A stretch of DNA of 64,000 nucleotides from Stutzerimonas stutzeri (GCA_002345575.1 DDVX01000002.1:62001-126000); one strand, 5' to 3'. Positions 31,081 to 39,839 are shown, counted from the stretch's first letter. The notes: generated by a model not told the origin, from the letters alone. Translations and numbers: made by a program.

Positions 31081-33129
31081 GTGACCGCTACCAATCCGCT
31101 GCTCCGCGATTTCGACCTGCCGCCCTATTCCGAGATCCGTCCCGAGCACGTCGAGCCCGCCGTGGACAGCATCCTCGGCGATAATCGCATCGCCTTGCAG
31201 GAGCTGCTCAGCCGCCCGGCCGAGAGCCTCGATTGGGGCACGCTGGTGATCGGCCTGGATGAGATGAACGAGCGTCTCAGCCGCGCCTGGAGTCCTGTCA
31301 GCCACCTCAACGCGGTGTGCAACAACGCCGAACTGCGTACGGCCTATGAGGCCTGTTTGCCGAAGCTGTCCGCCTACTTCACCGAACTGGGGCAGAACCC
31401 TGATCTGTTTGCTGCTTACCAGGCGCTGTCGCTGAGCCCAGAGGCAGACGGCTTTGATGTGGCGCAGAAGACCATCCTCGAACATGCCCTGCGCGACTTC
31501 CGCCTGTCCGGTATCGATCTGCCAGCGGCCGAGCAGCAGCGTTTCGGTGCCATCCAGATGAAGCTCGCTGAGCTGGCCAGCACTTTCTCCAACCAGCTGC
31601 TCGACGCCACGCAGGCCTGGACCAAGCACGTCACCGATGAAAGCCTGCTAGCCGGAATCACCGATTCGGCCAAGGCGCAGATGGCCGAAGCCGCCAAGGC
31701 CAAGGGGCAGGACGGCTGGCTGATCAGCCTGGAATTCCCCAGCTACTACGCGGTGATGACCTACGCCGATGATCGTGCGCTGCGTGAAGAGGTCTATGTC
31801 GCCTATTCCACCCGCGCCTCTGACCAAGGTCCGAACGCCGGCCAGTTTGATAACGGCCCGGTGATGGAGCAGCTTCTCGATCTGCGTCAGGAGCTGGCGA
31901 AACTGCTCGGCTTTGGCAACTACGCCGAACTGTCGCTAGCCACCAAGATGGCCGAGAGTACCGATCAGGTGCTGGGCTTTCTGCGAGACCTGGCCAAACG
32001 CAGCAAGCCGTTCGCCGAGCGTGACCTGAAAGAGCTGCGCACCTTCGCCGCTGAGAATGGCGTATCCGATCTGCAGAGTTGGGATGTCGGCTACTTCGCC
32101 GAGAAGCTACGCCAGCAGCGCTACAGCCTGAATCAGGAAGAACTGCGCGAATACTTCCCCATCGACAAGGTACTGTCCGGGCTATTCACCATCGTCCAGC
32201 GCCTGTACGGCATCGAGATCCAGGAACTGGAAGGCTTCGATAGCTGGCACCCGGACGTGCGCCTGTTCGAGATCCGCGAAAACGGCGAGCACGTCGGTCG
32301 TTTCTTCTTCGACCTCTACGCCCGCGCCAACAAGCGCGGCGGCGCGTGGATGGACGGCGCCCGCGACAAGCGCCGCACCTGCCTGGGCACCCTGCAGACA
32401 CCGGTGGCCAATCTGGTCTGCAATTTCACCCCTGCAGTGGGCGCACGACCAGCGTTGCTGACCCACGACGAAGTCACCACACTGTTCCACGAGTTCGGCC
32501 ATGGCCTGCATCACCTGCTGACCCAGGTCGAGCATGCTGGTGCCTCGGGCATCAACGGCGTGGCTTGGGATGCGGTCGAGCTGCCCAGCCAGTTCATGGA
32601 AAACTGGTGCTGGGAGCCGGAAGGCCTGGCGCTGATTTCAGGTCACTACCAGACCGGCGAGCGTCTGCCTCAGGACAAGCTGGAGCAGATGCTGGCCGCG
32701 AAGAATTTCCAGTCCGGCATGATGATGGTGCGTCAGCTGGAATTCTCGCTGTTCGACTTCGAGCTGCACGCCACTCACGGTGACGGTCGCAGCGTGTTGG
32801 AGGTGCTGGAGAGCATCCGCAACGAGGTTTCGGTAATGCGCCCGCCGGCCAGCAACCGCTTCCCCAACAGCTTTGCGCACATCTTCGCCGGCGGTTATGC
32901 GGCCGGTTACTACAGCTACAAGTGGGCTGAAGTGCTGTCGTCCGATGCCTTCTCGCGCTTCGAGGAAGAAGGTGTGTTCAACCCCGAGACTGGTCGGGCC
33001 TTCCGTGAGGCCATTCTGGCGCGCGGTGGTTCGCAGGAGCCAATGGTGCTGTTCGTCGATTTTCGTGGCCGCGAGCCGTCCACCGACGCGCTGCTGCGCC
33101 ACCTCGGCCTGACGGAGAAAGTCGCATGA
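31081..33129 (+). CDS. prlC: Oligopeptidase A (M3 family zinc metallopeptidase)
   Basis: Cytoplasmic oligopeptidase that degrades cleaved signal peptides and short peptides. 682 residues from GTG 31081; a 15-codon upstream extension is open but has no homologous residues, and AAGGG lies 9 bases before the GTG. The start MTATNPLLRDFDLPPY agrees with homologues as I recall them. The zinc site HEFGHGLHH lies at about 470-478, with the third ligand Glu in the following ELPSQFMENWCWE, and the C-terminal GGYAAGYYSYKWAEVLS is the M3 substrate-binding block. The next gene overlaps by 4 bases. Confidence 0.94.
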   Translation: MTATNPLLRDFDLPPYSEIRPEHVEPAVDSILGDNRIALQELLSRPAESLDWGTLVIGLDEMNERLSRAWSPVSHLNAVCNNAELRTAYEACLPKLSAYFTELGQNPDLFAAYQALSLSPEADGFDVAQKTILEHALRDFRLSGIDLPAAEQQRFGAIQMKLAELASTFSNQLLDATQAWTKHVTDESLLAGITDSAKAQMAEAAKAKGQDGWLISLEFPSYYAVMTYADDRALREEVYVAYSTRASDQGPNAGQFDNGPVMEQLLDLRQELAKLLGFGNYAELSLATKMAESTDQVLGFLRDLAKRSKPFAERDLKELRTFAAENGVSDLQSWDVGYFAEKLRQQRYSLNQEELREYFPIDKVLSGLFTIVQRLYGIEIQELEGFDSWHPDVRLFEIRENGEHVGRFFFDLYARANKRGGAWMDGARDKRRTCLGTLQTPVANLVCNFTPAVGARPALLTHDEVTTLFHEFGHGLHHLLTQVEHAGASGINGVAWDAVELPSQFMENWCWEPEGLALISGHYQTGERLPQDKLEQMLAAKNFQSGMMMVRQLEFSLFDFELHATHGDGRSVLEVLESIRNEVSVMRPPASNRFPNSFAHIFAGGYAAGYYSYKWAEVLSSDAFSRFEEEGVFNPETGRAFREAILARGGSQEPMVLFVDFRGREPSTDALLRHLGLTEKVA

Positions 33130-33401
33130 GCGAGGAACAGAAGATTACTGCCAAACGCTTTATCGCTGGCGCCGTGTGCCCGGCGTGCAGTGCTACCGAC
33201 AGCATCAAAATGTGGGAAGTCGAAGGCGTTCCGCACCGTGAGTGTGTGAGTTGCGGCTATGCCGATACCCTCAATGCCGAGGGTAATTCGGTGCCGTCCG
33301 AACTGGGCACTCGCGTCAATCAGGCCAAGCCGAAAGCTCCTGAAGTGCAGGTACAGACTGTACAGTTCTTCCCCAATCCCAAGTTGAAAAAGCCGCAGTA
33401 A
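33126..33401 (+). CDS. YheV-family zinc-ribbon protein
   Basis: 91 residues. Two CxxC pairs, VCPACSA and ECVSCGYAD, form a zinc ribbon in the N-terminal half; the C-terminal tail is Lys/Pro-rich. This is the YheV family (DUF2387), regularly placed directly after prlC, as in E. coli. The ATG overlaps the prlC stop (ATGA), so translation is coupled. Molecular role unknown. Confidence 0.88.
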   Translation: MSEEQKITAKRFIAGAVCPACSATDSIKMWEVEGVPHRECVSCGYADTLNAEGNSVPSELGTRVNQAKPKAPEVQVQTVQFFPNPKLKKPQ

Positions 33402-33409
33402 CGAATTCC

Positions 33410-33430
33410 GGGCGCCTGCCCACGGCGCCC
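33410..33430 (+). terminator. GC-rich hairpin after the prlC operon
   Basis: A perfect 7-bp stem GGGCGCC / GGCGCCC with a 7-base loop begins 9 bases after the zinc-ribbon gene. There is no T run, so it may be a weak or Rho-assisted terminator. It separates the operon from the LexA-controlled gene that follows. Confidence 0.5.
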
Positions 33431-33469
33431 GCGCGATCAACGGCAATCCTGACTTAGCCAGCTCTGATA

Positions 33470-33485
33470 CTGTATGCGCATACAG
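33470..33485 (+). promoter_or_regulatory. LexA (SOS) operator before the radical-SAM gene
   Basis: CTGTATGCGCATACAG is a perfect 16-bp palindrome that fits the gammaproteobacterial LexA consensus CTGT-N8-ACAG. It ends 14 bases before the ATG at 33500, so bound LexA would block transcription or ribosome-site formation. No other gene is close enough on either strand to be the target. Confidence 0.88.
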
Positions 33486-33499
33486 CTATCGGAGCTTCT

Positions 33500-34564
33500 A
33501 TGCTGCATCTGAAAAGTACCCCTCGCGGACGCGGCACTGCCATCAACCCGGACAACCGTTTCGCGCCGACGCGCAGCGAGCTGTACGACGATGGCTGGGA
33601 ACAGGAGGTGCCGCCCACGCGCGCCACCGAAGTACGCAGCGAGACGGCGAAGACCGTAATCACGCGTAACCAGTCCCCCGATGTCGGCTTCGATCGGTCG
33701 GTAAATCCCTACCGGGGTTGCGAACACGGCTGTATCTACTGTTTCGCTCGTCCGAGTCATGCTTACTGGGATTTGTCGCCAGGCATTGATTTCGAGACGC
33801 GTCTGATCGCTAAGACCAACCTTGCCGATTGCTTGGAACATGAGCTGAGCAAACCTGGCTATGTGCCGCAGCCCATTGCCCTGGGCGTGAATACCGACGC
33901 TTATCAACCGCTGGAACGCGAACAGCGGTTGACCCGTCAGGCGCTGGAAATCCTGCTGCGCTTCAAGCATCCGGTACACATCATCACCAAGGGCTCGCTG
34001 GTGCTGCGTGATCTGGATTTGTTGGTGCCCTTGGCCGAGCAGAAGCTGGTCAGCGTCTCTGTCAGCCTGACCACTCTGGACGACGAGCTCAAACGCATCA
34101 TGGAGCCCCGTGCCGCAGCGCCATCGGCTCGCTTGCGGACCCTGCGCACGCTGCACGAGGCCGGCGTGCCGGTCAGCGTCATGTGCGCGCCGATGATCCC
34201 GATGATCAATGACATGGAGTTGGAACGCATGCTTGAGGCCGCTCGCGAAGCCGGTGCGGCGTCGGCGGGTTACGTGATGTTGCGTCTGCCCCATGAAGTC
34301 GCTGAGCTGTTCGAGGACTGGCTCGCTGAGTACTTTCCACAGCGCGCTGCGCATGTGATGAGCCTGGTGCGCCAGTCTCGTGGCGGCAAGGATTACGACA
34401 GCCGTTTCGGCAGCCGCATGCGCGGCGAAGGGCAGTTCGCCGTGCTATTGGCTCAGCGGTTCCGCCTGGCCTGCAAGCGCTTGGGCTATAACCGCCGCGA
34501 TCAGAATGCCGGGCTCGATTGCAGCCGCTTCGCTCCACCGGGGCAGCAGATGAGTTTGCTCTAG
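33500..34564 (+). CDS. PA0069-family radical SAM protein (SplB-like), SOS-controlled
   Basis: 354 residues. A radical-SAM cluster CxxxCxxC is formed by Cys74, Cys78 and Cys81 in NPYRGCEHGCIYCFAR, which binds a 4Fe-4S cluster and S-adenosylmethionine. Downstream features include LGVNTDAYQPLE, VSVSLTTLDDELKRIMEPRAAAPSARL and VMCAPMIPMIND, the pattern of the spore-photoproduct-lyase-like family that includes P. aeruginosa PA0069. The chemistry of this branch is not established. The LexA box immediately upstream places the gene in the SOS regulon, which suggests a DNA-damage role. GGAG lies 7 bases before ATG. Confidence 0.9.
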   Translation: MLHLKSTPRGRGTAINPDNRFAPTRSELYDDGWEQEVPPTRATEVRSETAKTVITRNQSPDVGFDRSVNPYRGCEHGCIYCFARPSHAYWDLSPGIDFETRLIAKTNLADCLEHELSKPGYVPQPIALGVNTDAYQPLEREQRLTRQALEILLRFKHPVHIITKGSLVLRDLDLLVPLAEQKLVSVSVSLTTLDDELKRIMEPRAAAPSARLRTLRTLHEAGVPVSVMCAPMIPMINDMELERMLEAAREAGAASAGYVMLRLPHEVAELFEDWLAEYFPQRAAHVMSLVRQSRGGKDYDSRFGSRMRGEGQFAVLLAQRFRLACKRLGYNRRDQNAGLDCSRFAPPGQQMSLL

Positions 34565-34803
34565 GACTTTGAAGCAAAGGCCGAACAGTTTCGACCCTGG
34601 GACAACCAGATATGGCACTTGCCGACTGTAGTGCCGAGTTCAGTCGGTCACTCGAAGAACGGGGTGTGTAGGGAGACGATCCGCCCAGCGGAGTCGCAGT
34701 GGATGTGGAAGCAACACCTACCCCAACGGGCGCCGGAACTCTTGGGCAGCGCCACTGCACAAACCATGACGGGACGACTGGCTCCCGCATCGTTGGAGGC
34801 AAT

Positions 34804-35070
34804 ATGGATTGGATCGACCTGCTGCAATGGCCGGCGATGGTGGTGACGGTGATCGCGGCGTGGCTGATCGGCTCGCTGCAGCCCGGTCGTCGGACGGTTG
34901 GTTTCTGGTGCTTCCTGGCAAGCAACCTACTCTGGGTCGTCTGGGGCTGGCATACCGGTGCCTGGGCGCTGATCACCCTTCAGGTGTGCCTGGCGTTGAT
35001 GAACATTCGTGGCGTGAAGAAGAACGACAGGGGCGCTGACAGGGTCGAAACAGCTGTCGACGGCACTTAA
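34804..35070 (+). CDS. Small membrane protein of unknown function upstream of coxB
   Basis: 88 residues with three hydrophobic segments (WPAMVVTVIAAWLIGSL, VGFWCFLASNLLWVVWGW, AWALITLQVCLALMNI) and a charged tail (VKKNDRGADRVE). A GGAGG ribosome site lies 4 bases before ATG 34804; the 35 additional in-frame upstream codons have no such site. The size and WxxH-type helix ends recall PQ-loop or small amino-acid-transporter-like proteins, but the assignment is weak. A hypothetical gene also stands before coxB in P. aeruginosa. The 239 bases before it hold no recognised feature. Confidence 0.65.
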   Translation: MDWIDLLQWPAMVVTVIAAWLIGSLQPGRRTVGFWCFLASNLLWVVWGWHTGAWALITLQVCLALMNIRGVKKNDRGADRVETAVDGT

Positions 35071-35071
35071 A

Positions 35072-35099
35072 TTGCGAGTGTGCAATCGCTGTCTATACT
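35072..35099 (+). promoter_or_regulatory. Candidate sigma-70 promoter for the cytochrome oxidase operon
   Basis: TTGCGA and TATACT are separated by 16 bases, a reasonable sigma-70 match, about 208 bases upstream of the coxB start. The intervening 35100-35306 stretch contains no convincing gene and would be a long 5' leader. RNA mapping would be needed to confirm it; other sigma factors such as RpoS may contribute. Confidence 0.35.
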
Positions 35100-35306
35100 C
35101 CCAAGCGTAGGGGTACTTGAGTGCAATCCGACTGTACGTGCAGGCGAAGGATTGGCTACTGGAGTCTCGGTGGCACAGCCAGAGCAGATCGGTCTGATCG
35201 GAAGCGTAGCTGACATCACCGGCCCAAGGCTTCAGGGCCGGGTCAGCCGATTTTCGGCGGAGCGAAGCGGTCGGCGGGATAACAAGAACCATAAGGGGAA
35301 CCCGCA

Positions 35307-36440
35307 ATGTCTCGACATCCAAAGCTCTGGATGAGTCTCGGGCTGTGGTTATTGTTCGACCAGGCCCACGCGGCTTGGGACGTGAACATGCCAGTCGGCG
35401 TGACCGATGTCAGTCGATCCGTATTCAATCTGCACATGGCGATCTTCTGGATCTGTGTAGTCATCGGCGCGTTGGTATTCGGTGTGATGATCTATTCGAT
35501 GATCGCCCACCGCCGATCCAAGCGTCCGCAGTCTTCGAACTTCCATGAAAACACCAAGGTCGAGGTGGCCTGGACGCTCATTCCCTTGCTGATCCTGGTC
35601 GTCATGGCGGTTCCGGCAACGCAAACGCTGATCCATATCTACGACTCCACCGAATCCGACGTCGATATCCAGGTCACCGGCTACCAGTGGAAGTGGCACT
35701 ACAAATACCTGGGCGAGGATGTGGAGTTCTTCAGCAACCTCACCACGCCGCGCGATCAGATCAACAACCTGGCACCCAAGGGCGAGCACTACCTGCTGGA
35801 AGTGGATGAGCCGATGGTGATTCCGACCGGCGCCAAGGTGCGCTTTCTGATCACCGCGGCGGACGTCATCCACTCATGGTGGGTACCGGCGCTGGCGGTG
35901 AAGAAGGATGCGATTCCCGGCTTCATCAACGAGTCCTGGACCCGTGTGGAAGAGCCCGGCATCTACCGCGGTCAATGTACCGAGTTATGCGGCAAGGACC
36001 ACGGCTTCATGCCGGTGGTGGTCGATGTGCGCTCGCCGGAAGACTACGCCGTGTGGCTCGCCGAGAAGAAGGCCGAGGCGGCCAAGCTGGCCGAGTTGAC
36101 CAGCAAGGAATGGACGCTTGAAGAGTTGAGCGAGCGCGGCGAGCAGGTCTACCGCACCGCCTGCGTGGCCTGCCATCAGGCCACTGGCGAAGGCATGCCG
36201 CCGACCTTCCCGGCACTCAAGGGCTCGCCGATGGTGACCCAGGACGTCGAGGCGCATATGAACATCGTCATAAACGGCAAGCCCGGTACGTCCATGGCCG
36301 CGTTCGGCAAACAGCTGTCCGAGGTCGATCTGGCCGCGGTGATCACCTACGAGCGCAACGCCTGGGGCAATGACACGGGGGAGATGGTCACGCCGAAAGA
36401 CGTGCTTGATTTCAAACAGGCCGATGAAGCCACCCAATAA
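35307..36440 (+). CDS. coxB: Cytochrome c oxidase subunit II with fused cytochrome c domain
   Basis: Accepts electrons from cytochrome c at the CuA centre and passes them to subunit I. 377 residues: signal-like N-terminus, two membrane helices (VFNLHMAIFWICVVIGALVFG and TLIPLLILVVMAVP), a periplasmic cupredoxin domain with GYQWKWHYKY and the CuA ligands Cys224 and Cys228 in QCTELCGKDHGFM, then a C-terminal cytochrome c domain with heme motif C286-x-x-C289-H290. The fused heme domain makes this a caa3-like subunit, common in pseudomonads. AAGGGGAA precedes the ATG. First gene of the oxidase operon. Confidence 0.95.
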   Translation: MSRHPKLWMSLGLWLLFDQAHAAWDVNMPVGVTDVSRSVFNLHMAIFWICVVIGALVFGVMIYSMIAHRRSKRPQSSNFHENTKVEVAWTLIPLLILVVMAVPATQTLIHIYDSTESDVDIQVTGYQWKWHYKYLGEDVEFFSNLTTPRDQINNLAPKGEHYLLEVDEPMVIPTGAKVRFLITAADVIHSWWVPALAVKKDAIPGFINESWTRVEEPGIYRGQCTELCGKDHGFMPVVVDVRSPEDYAVWLAEKKAEAAKLAELTSKEWTLEELSERGEQVYRTACVACHQATGEGMPPTFPALKGSPMVTQDVEAHMNIVINGKPGTSMAAFGKQLSEVDLAAVITYERNAWGNDTGEMVTPKDVLDFKQADEATQ

Positions 36441-36452
36441 GAGGACAGGCTG

Positions 36453-38084
36453 ATGAGTGCAGTGATCGACGACCATGGTCATGCCGGACACGACCATCAC
36501 CACGGCCCGGCCAAGGGCCTCTCGCGCTGGCTGCTGACTACCAACCACAAGGACATCGGTTCGTTGTACTTGTGGTTCAGCTTCTGCGCCTTCCTGCTGG
36601 GCGGCACCTTCGCCATGGTGATCCGCGCGGAGCTGTTCCAGCCCGGGCTGCAGATCGTGCAGCCGGAATTCTTCAACCAGATGACCACCATGCATGGGTT
36701 GGTGATGATCTTCGGTGCTGTGATGCCGGCCTTCGTCGGCCTGGCCAACTGGATGATCCCGCTGATGATCGGCGCACCGGACATGGCCCTGCCGCGCATG
36801 AACAACTTCAGCTTCTGGCTGCTGGCGGCGGCGTTCACCCTGCTGGTTTCGACCTTGTTCATGGAAGGCGGCGGGCCGAACTTTGGCTGGACTGCCTATG
36901 CGCCGTTGTCCACGACCTATGCGCCCGAGAGCGTGACATTCTTCATCTTCGCCATTCACCTGATGGGCATCAGCTCGATCATGGGTGCGATCAACGTTAT
37001 CGCCACGGTGCTCAATCTGCGTGCGCCGGGCATGACGCTGATGAAGATGCCGCTGTTCGTCTGGACCTGGCTGATCACCGCCTTCCTGCTGATCGCGGTG
37101 ATGCCGGTGCTGGCGGGTGCGGTGACCATGATGCTGATGGATATCCACTTCGGTACCAGCTTCTTCAGCGCGGCCGGTGGCGGTGACCCGGTGCTCTACC
37201 AGCATGTGTTCTGGTTCTTTGGCCACCCCGAGGTGTACATCATGATCCTGCCGGCGTTCGGTGCGGTCAGCTCAATCATTCCGGCGTTTTCCCGCAAGCC
37301 GTTGTTCGGCTACACCTCGATGGTCTACGCCACCGGCGCGATTGCCTTTCTGTCGTTCCTGGTCTGGTCGCACCATATGTTCACCGTCGGCATTCCGCTG
37401 ACCGGCGAGCTGTTCTTCATGTACGCCACCCTGCTTATCGCAGTGCCGACGGGCGTAAAGGTGTTCAACTGGGTGAGCACCATGTGGCGTGGCTCGCTGA
37501 CCTTCGAGACGCCGATGCTGTTCGCCGTGGCGTTCGTCATCCTGTTCTCCATCGGCGGTTTCTCCGGGTTGATGCTGGCAATCGCTCCGGCAGATTTCCA
37601 GTACCACGACACCTACTTCGTGGTGGCGCATTTCCACTACGTACTGGTGCCGGGCGCAATCTTCGGGATCTTCGCCTCGGCCTACTACTGGCTGCCCAAG
37701 TGGACGGGTTACATGTATGACGAGACTCTGGGCAAGCTGCATTTCTGGATGAGCTTCGTCGGCATGAACCTGGCGTTCTTCCCGATGCACTTCGTCGGTC
37801 TGGCCGGTATGCCGCGGCGAATTCCCGACTACAACATGATGTTTGCCAACTTCAACATGGTGTCGTCGGTGGGTGCTTTCATGTTCGGCGCCACGCAATT
37901 GCTGTTCCTGTACATCGTCATCAAATGCGTTCGCGGCAGTGGCGTACCGGCACCGGCCAAGCCCTGGGATGGCGCCGAAGGGCTGGAGTGGAGCGTGCCG
38001 TCGCCAGCGCCCTACCACACCTTCATCACGCCGCCGGATGCGCACACGCTGCACGAACATCGCACCGGCCCGAAGCATGATTAG
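36453..38084 (+). CDS. coxA: Cytochrome c oxidase subunit I, aa3 type
   Basis: The catalytic heme-copper subunit with low-spin heme a and the heme a3-CuB site. 543 residues, twelve membrane helices. TTNHKDIGSLYLWF opens the core, TTMHGLVMIFGAVMP carries a heme a ligand His, and WFFGHPEVYIMILPAFG carries the CuB His and the cross-linked Tyr; VWSHHMFTVGIP and the late VVAHFHYVLVPGA supply further ligands. The N-terminal tail is His-rich (DDHGHAGHDHHHGP). It follows coxB by 12 bases and is followed 26 bases later by the Cox11 gene. Confidence 0.96.
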   Translation: MSAVIDDHGHAGHDHHHGPAKGLSRWLLTTNHKDIGSLYLWFSFCAFLLGGTFAMVIRAELFQPGLQIVQPEFFNQMTTMHGLVMIFGAVMPAFVGLANWMIPLMIGAPDMALPRMNNFSFWLLAAAFTLLVSTLFMEGGGPNFGWTAYAPLSTTYAPESVTFFIFAIHLMGISSIMGAINVIATVLNLRAPGMTLMKMPLFVWTWLITAFLLIAVMPVLAGAVTMMLMDIHFGTSFFSAAGGGDPVLYQHVFWFFGHPEVYIMILPAFGAVSSIIPAFSRKPLFGYTSMVYATGAIAFLSFLVWSHHMFTVGIPLTGELFFMYATLLIAVPTGVKVFNWVSTMWRGSLTFETPMLFAVAFVILFSIGGFSGLMLAIAPADFQYHDTYFVVAHFHYVLVPGAIFGIFASAYYWLPKWTGYMYDETLGKLHFWMSFVGMNLAFFPMHFVGLAGMPRRIPDYNMMFANFNMVSSVGAFMFGATQLLFLYIVIKCVRGSGVPAPAKPWDGAEGLEWSVPSPAPYHTFITPPDAHTLHEHRTGPKHD

Positions 38085-38110
38085 CATCGAGTCCGCTGGA
38101 GGAATCTGCC

Positions 38111-38683
38111 ATGCGCACTGAGCTGTCGCTTGCCAGTCTGGTTCGCCGTCTGTTGTTCGCAGTGGTGGCTATGTTCGCCTTCGGCTTCGCGCTGGTACCG
38201 ATTTACGACGTGATGTGCAAGGCGTTCGGCATCAACGGCAAGACTGCCGGCGCCTATCAGGGCGCGCAGACGGTGGATGAAGCGCGGGAAATCCGCGTGC
38301 AGTTTTTGGCCACCAACGCCGCCGGGATGGTTTGGGAGTTTGGCCCGGTGGATGATCAGGTGAGGGTGCATCCCGGTGCCAGTCAGGAAATTCGCTTTAT
38401 TGCCTATAACCCCACGGACAAGCCGATGTCCGCCCAGGCCGTGCCCAGCGTGTCGCCTTCCAAGGCCGCGGCGTATTTTCACAAGACCGAGTGTTTCTGC
38501 TTTACCCAGCAGGTTCTGCAGCCAGGCGAGCGCATCGAAATGCCGGTGCGCTTTATCGTTGACCGCGACCTGCCGGCCGATGTGCACCACCTGACCCTCG
38601 CCTACACGCTGTTCGACATCACGTCCCGCCAGCCCCCGGTCGCCGTCCTGTCTGCGCCCACGGCCAAGGAGAGTCTGCAATGA
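38111..38683 (+). CDS. ctaG: Cytochrome c oxidase assembly protein CtaG (Cox11)
   Basis: Copper chaperone that delivers Cu to the CuB site of subunit I. 190 residues: one N-terminal membrane helix (LLFAVVAMFAFGFALVPIYDVMCKAFG), then a periplasmic immunoglobulin-like domain with the copper motif FHKTECFCFTQQ, in which both Cys of CFC are conserved. Starts at ATG 38111 with GGAGGAAT upstream. Its stop overlaps the coxC start by 4 bases. Confidence 0.95.
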   Translation: MRTELSLASLVRRLLFAVVAMFAFGFALVPIYDVMCKAFGINGKTAGAYQGAQTVDEAREIRVQFLATNAAGMVWEFGPVDDQVRVHPGASQEIRFIAYNPTDKPMSAQAVPSVSPSKAAAYFHKTECFCFTQQVLQPGERIEMPVRFIVDRDLPADVHHLTLAYTLFDITSRQPPVAVLSAPTAKESLQ

Positions 38684-39627
38684 GCACCGAGAGCCATCAG
38701 CGAATTGAGAGCCATCAGCGCTTAGAAAGCCATCAGCCAACCGAAAGTCATGCGCAGTACTACGTCCCCGCGCAAAGCAAATGGCCCATCGTCGCCACCC
38801 TCGCATTGATAGTCACCGTCTACGGGCTGGGCAGCTGGTTCAATGACCTGACGGCCGAACGCGCAGAGTCAAACGGCCCGTGGATTTTTTTCGTCGGCGC
38901 CCTGTTGATCGCCTACATGATGTTCGGTTGGTTCGGCACTGTGGTGCGTGAGAGTCGATCAGGCCTCTACAGCCCGCAGATGGATCGCTCGTTCCGCTGG
39001 GGCATGACCTGGTTCATCTTTTCCGAGGTGATGTTCTTCGCGGCCTTCTTCGGGGCACTGTTCTACATCCGTTACTGGGTCGGCCCCTGGCTTGCCGGCG
39101 AGGGCGACAAGGGTGTCAGCAGCATGCTCTGGCCGGGATTCGAGTACACCTGGCCATTGTTGAACAACCCCGACCCGAGGCTCTATCCGGCACCTGACGG
39201 TGTGATCAGCGCCTGGGGCCTGCCGCTGATCAATACCATTCTGCTGGTGACGTCCAGCTTCACCCTGACTTGGGCGCACCACGCGCTGAAGAAGGACAAC
39301 CGCAAGCAGCTGAAGATCGGCCTGGGGCTGACCGTGCTGCTCGGCGCCGCCTTCCTCGTGCTGCAGATCGAGGAATATATCCACGCCTATAGCGAGCTGG
39401 GGCTGACACTGGGCTCCGGTATCTACGGCGCTACTTTCTTTATGCTCACCGGCTTTCACGGGGCGCACGTGACCATCGGCGCGATCATTCTGACGGTGAT
39501 GCTGGTGCGCATCCTTCGCGGGCATTTCACCCACGAACATCATTTCGGCTTCGAGGCGGCGGCCTGGTACTGGCATTTTGTCGATGTGGTGTGGCTGATG
39601 TTGTTCGTGTTTGTTTACGTGCTCTAG
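38680..39627 (+). CDS. coxC: Cytochrome c oxidase subunit III
   Basis: Structural subunit that stabilises proton uptake in subunit I. 315 residues with seven membrane helices; the conserved YYVPAQSKWPI start, EVMFFAAFFGALFYIRYWVGP, and FHGAHVTIGAIIL with the final HFGFEAAAWYWHFVDVVWLMLFV are typical. Its N-terminal 25 residues are an unusual run of ESHQR-type hexapeptides encoded by a tandem 18-base DNA repeat. Overlaps ctaG by 4 bases. Confidence 0.95.
   Translation: MSTESHQRIESHQRLESHQPTESHAQYYVPAQSKWPIVATLALIVTVYGLGSWFNDLTAERAESNGPWIFFVGALLIAYMMFGWFGTVVRESRSGLYSPQMDRSFRWGMTWFIFSEVMFFAAFFGALFYIRYWVGPWLAGEGDKGVSSMLWPGFEYTWPLLNNPDPRLYPAPDGVISAWGLPLINTILLVTSSFTLTWAHHALKKDNRKQLKIGLGLTVLLGAAFLVLQIEEYIHAYSELGLTLGSGIYGATFFMLTGFHGAHVTIGAIILTVMLVRILRGHFTHEHHFGFEAAAWYWHFVDVVWLMLFVFVYVL
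38689..38754 (+). repeat. 18-base coding tandem repeat at the 5' end of coxC
   Basis: Three full 18-base units begin GAGAGCCATCAG or GAAAGCCATCAG (38689, 38707 and 38725), followed by a partial unit to 38754. The units encode ESHQRI, ESHQRL and ESHQPT, then ESHA. Length changes in steps of 18 would keep the frame. The units have already diverged at a few bases. Confidence 0.85.
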
Positions 39628-39638
39628 AGGGCGCGGCT

Positions 39639-39839
39639 TCAGCCAAGGATTGGCTGCAGCTGTCCCGAATAGAAGCCCCAGCCGGTCAGCGCGATGATCA
39701 GTGCGCTGAGGATGACGCGGATGAACAGCGCTGTGACGACACGAGACGTCCGGCCCGCATCATGGACCAGGAAGAAAAGACCGCTGAACAGACTGATCAG
39801 CGTGGCGACTAAAAGAACAACGATAACCGCCTTGAGCAT
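39639..39839 (-). CDS. DUF2909 twin-helix membrane protein
   Basis: 66 residues with two membrane helices (LKAVIVVLLVATLISLFSGLFFLV and ALFIRVILSALIIALTGWGFYSG) joined by a short loop HDAGRTSRVV. This is the DUF2909 family, which in pseudomonads lies in the opposite direction inside the cytochrome oxidase locus, between subunit III and Surf1, as here. The shorter start at 39839 is the family start; the track-length frame of 90 codons reaches into the surf1 promoter region. Function unknown, though its fixed place suggests a link to oxidase assembly. Confidence 0.85.
   Translation of the reverse strand: MLKAVIVVLLVATLISLFSGLFFLVHDAGRTSRVVTALFIRVILSALIIALTGWGFYSGQLQPILG

Noticed and set aside
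35985..37226. A 413-codon open frame on the minus strand inside coxB/coxA
   Set aside because: Very rich in His, Gln and Arg, as expected for the complement of membrane-protein codons; shadow of the oxidase genes.
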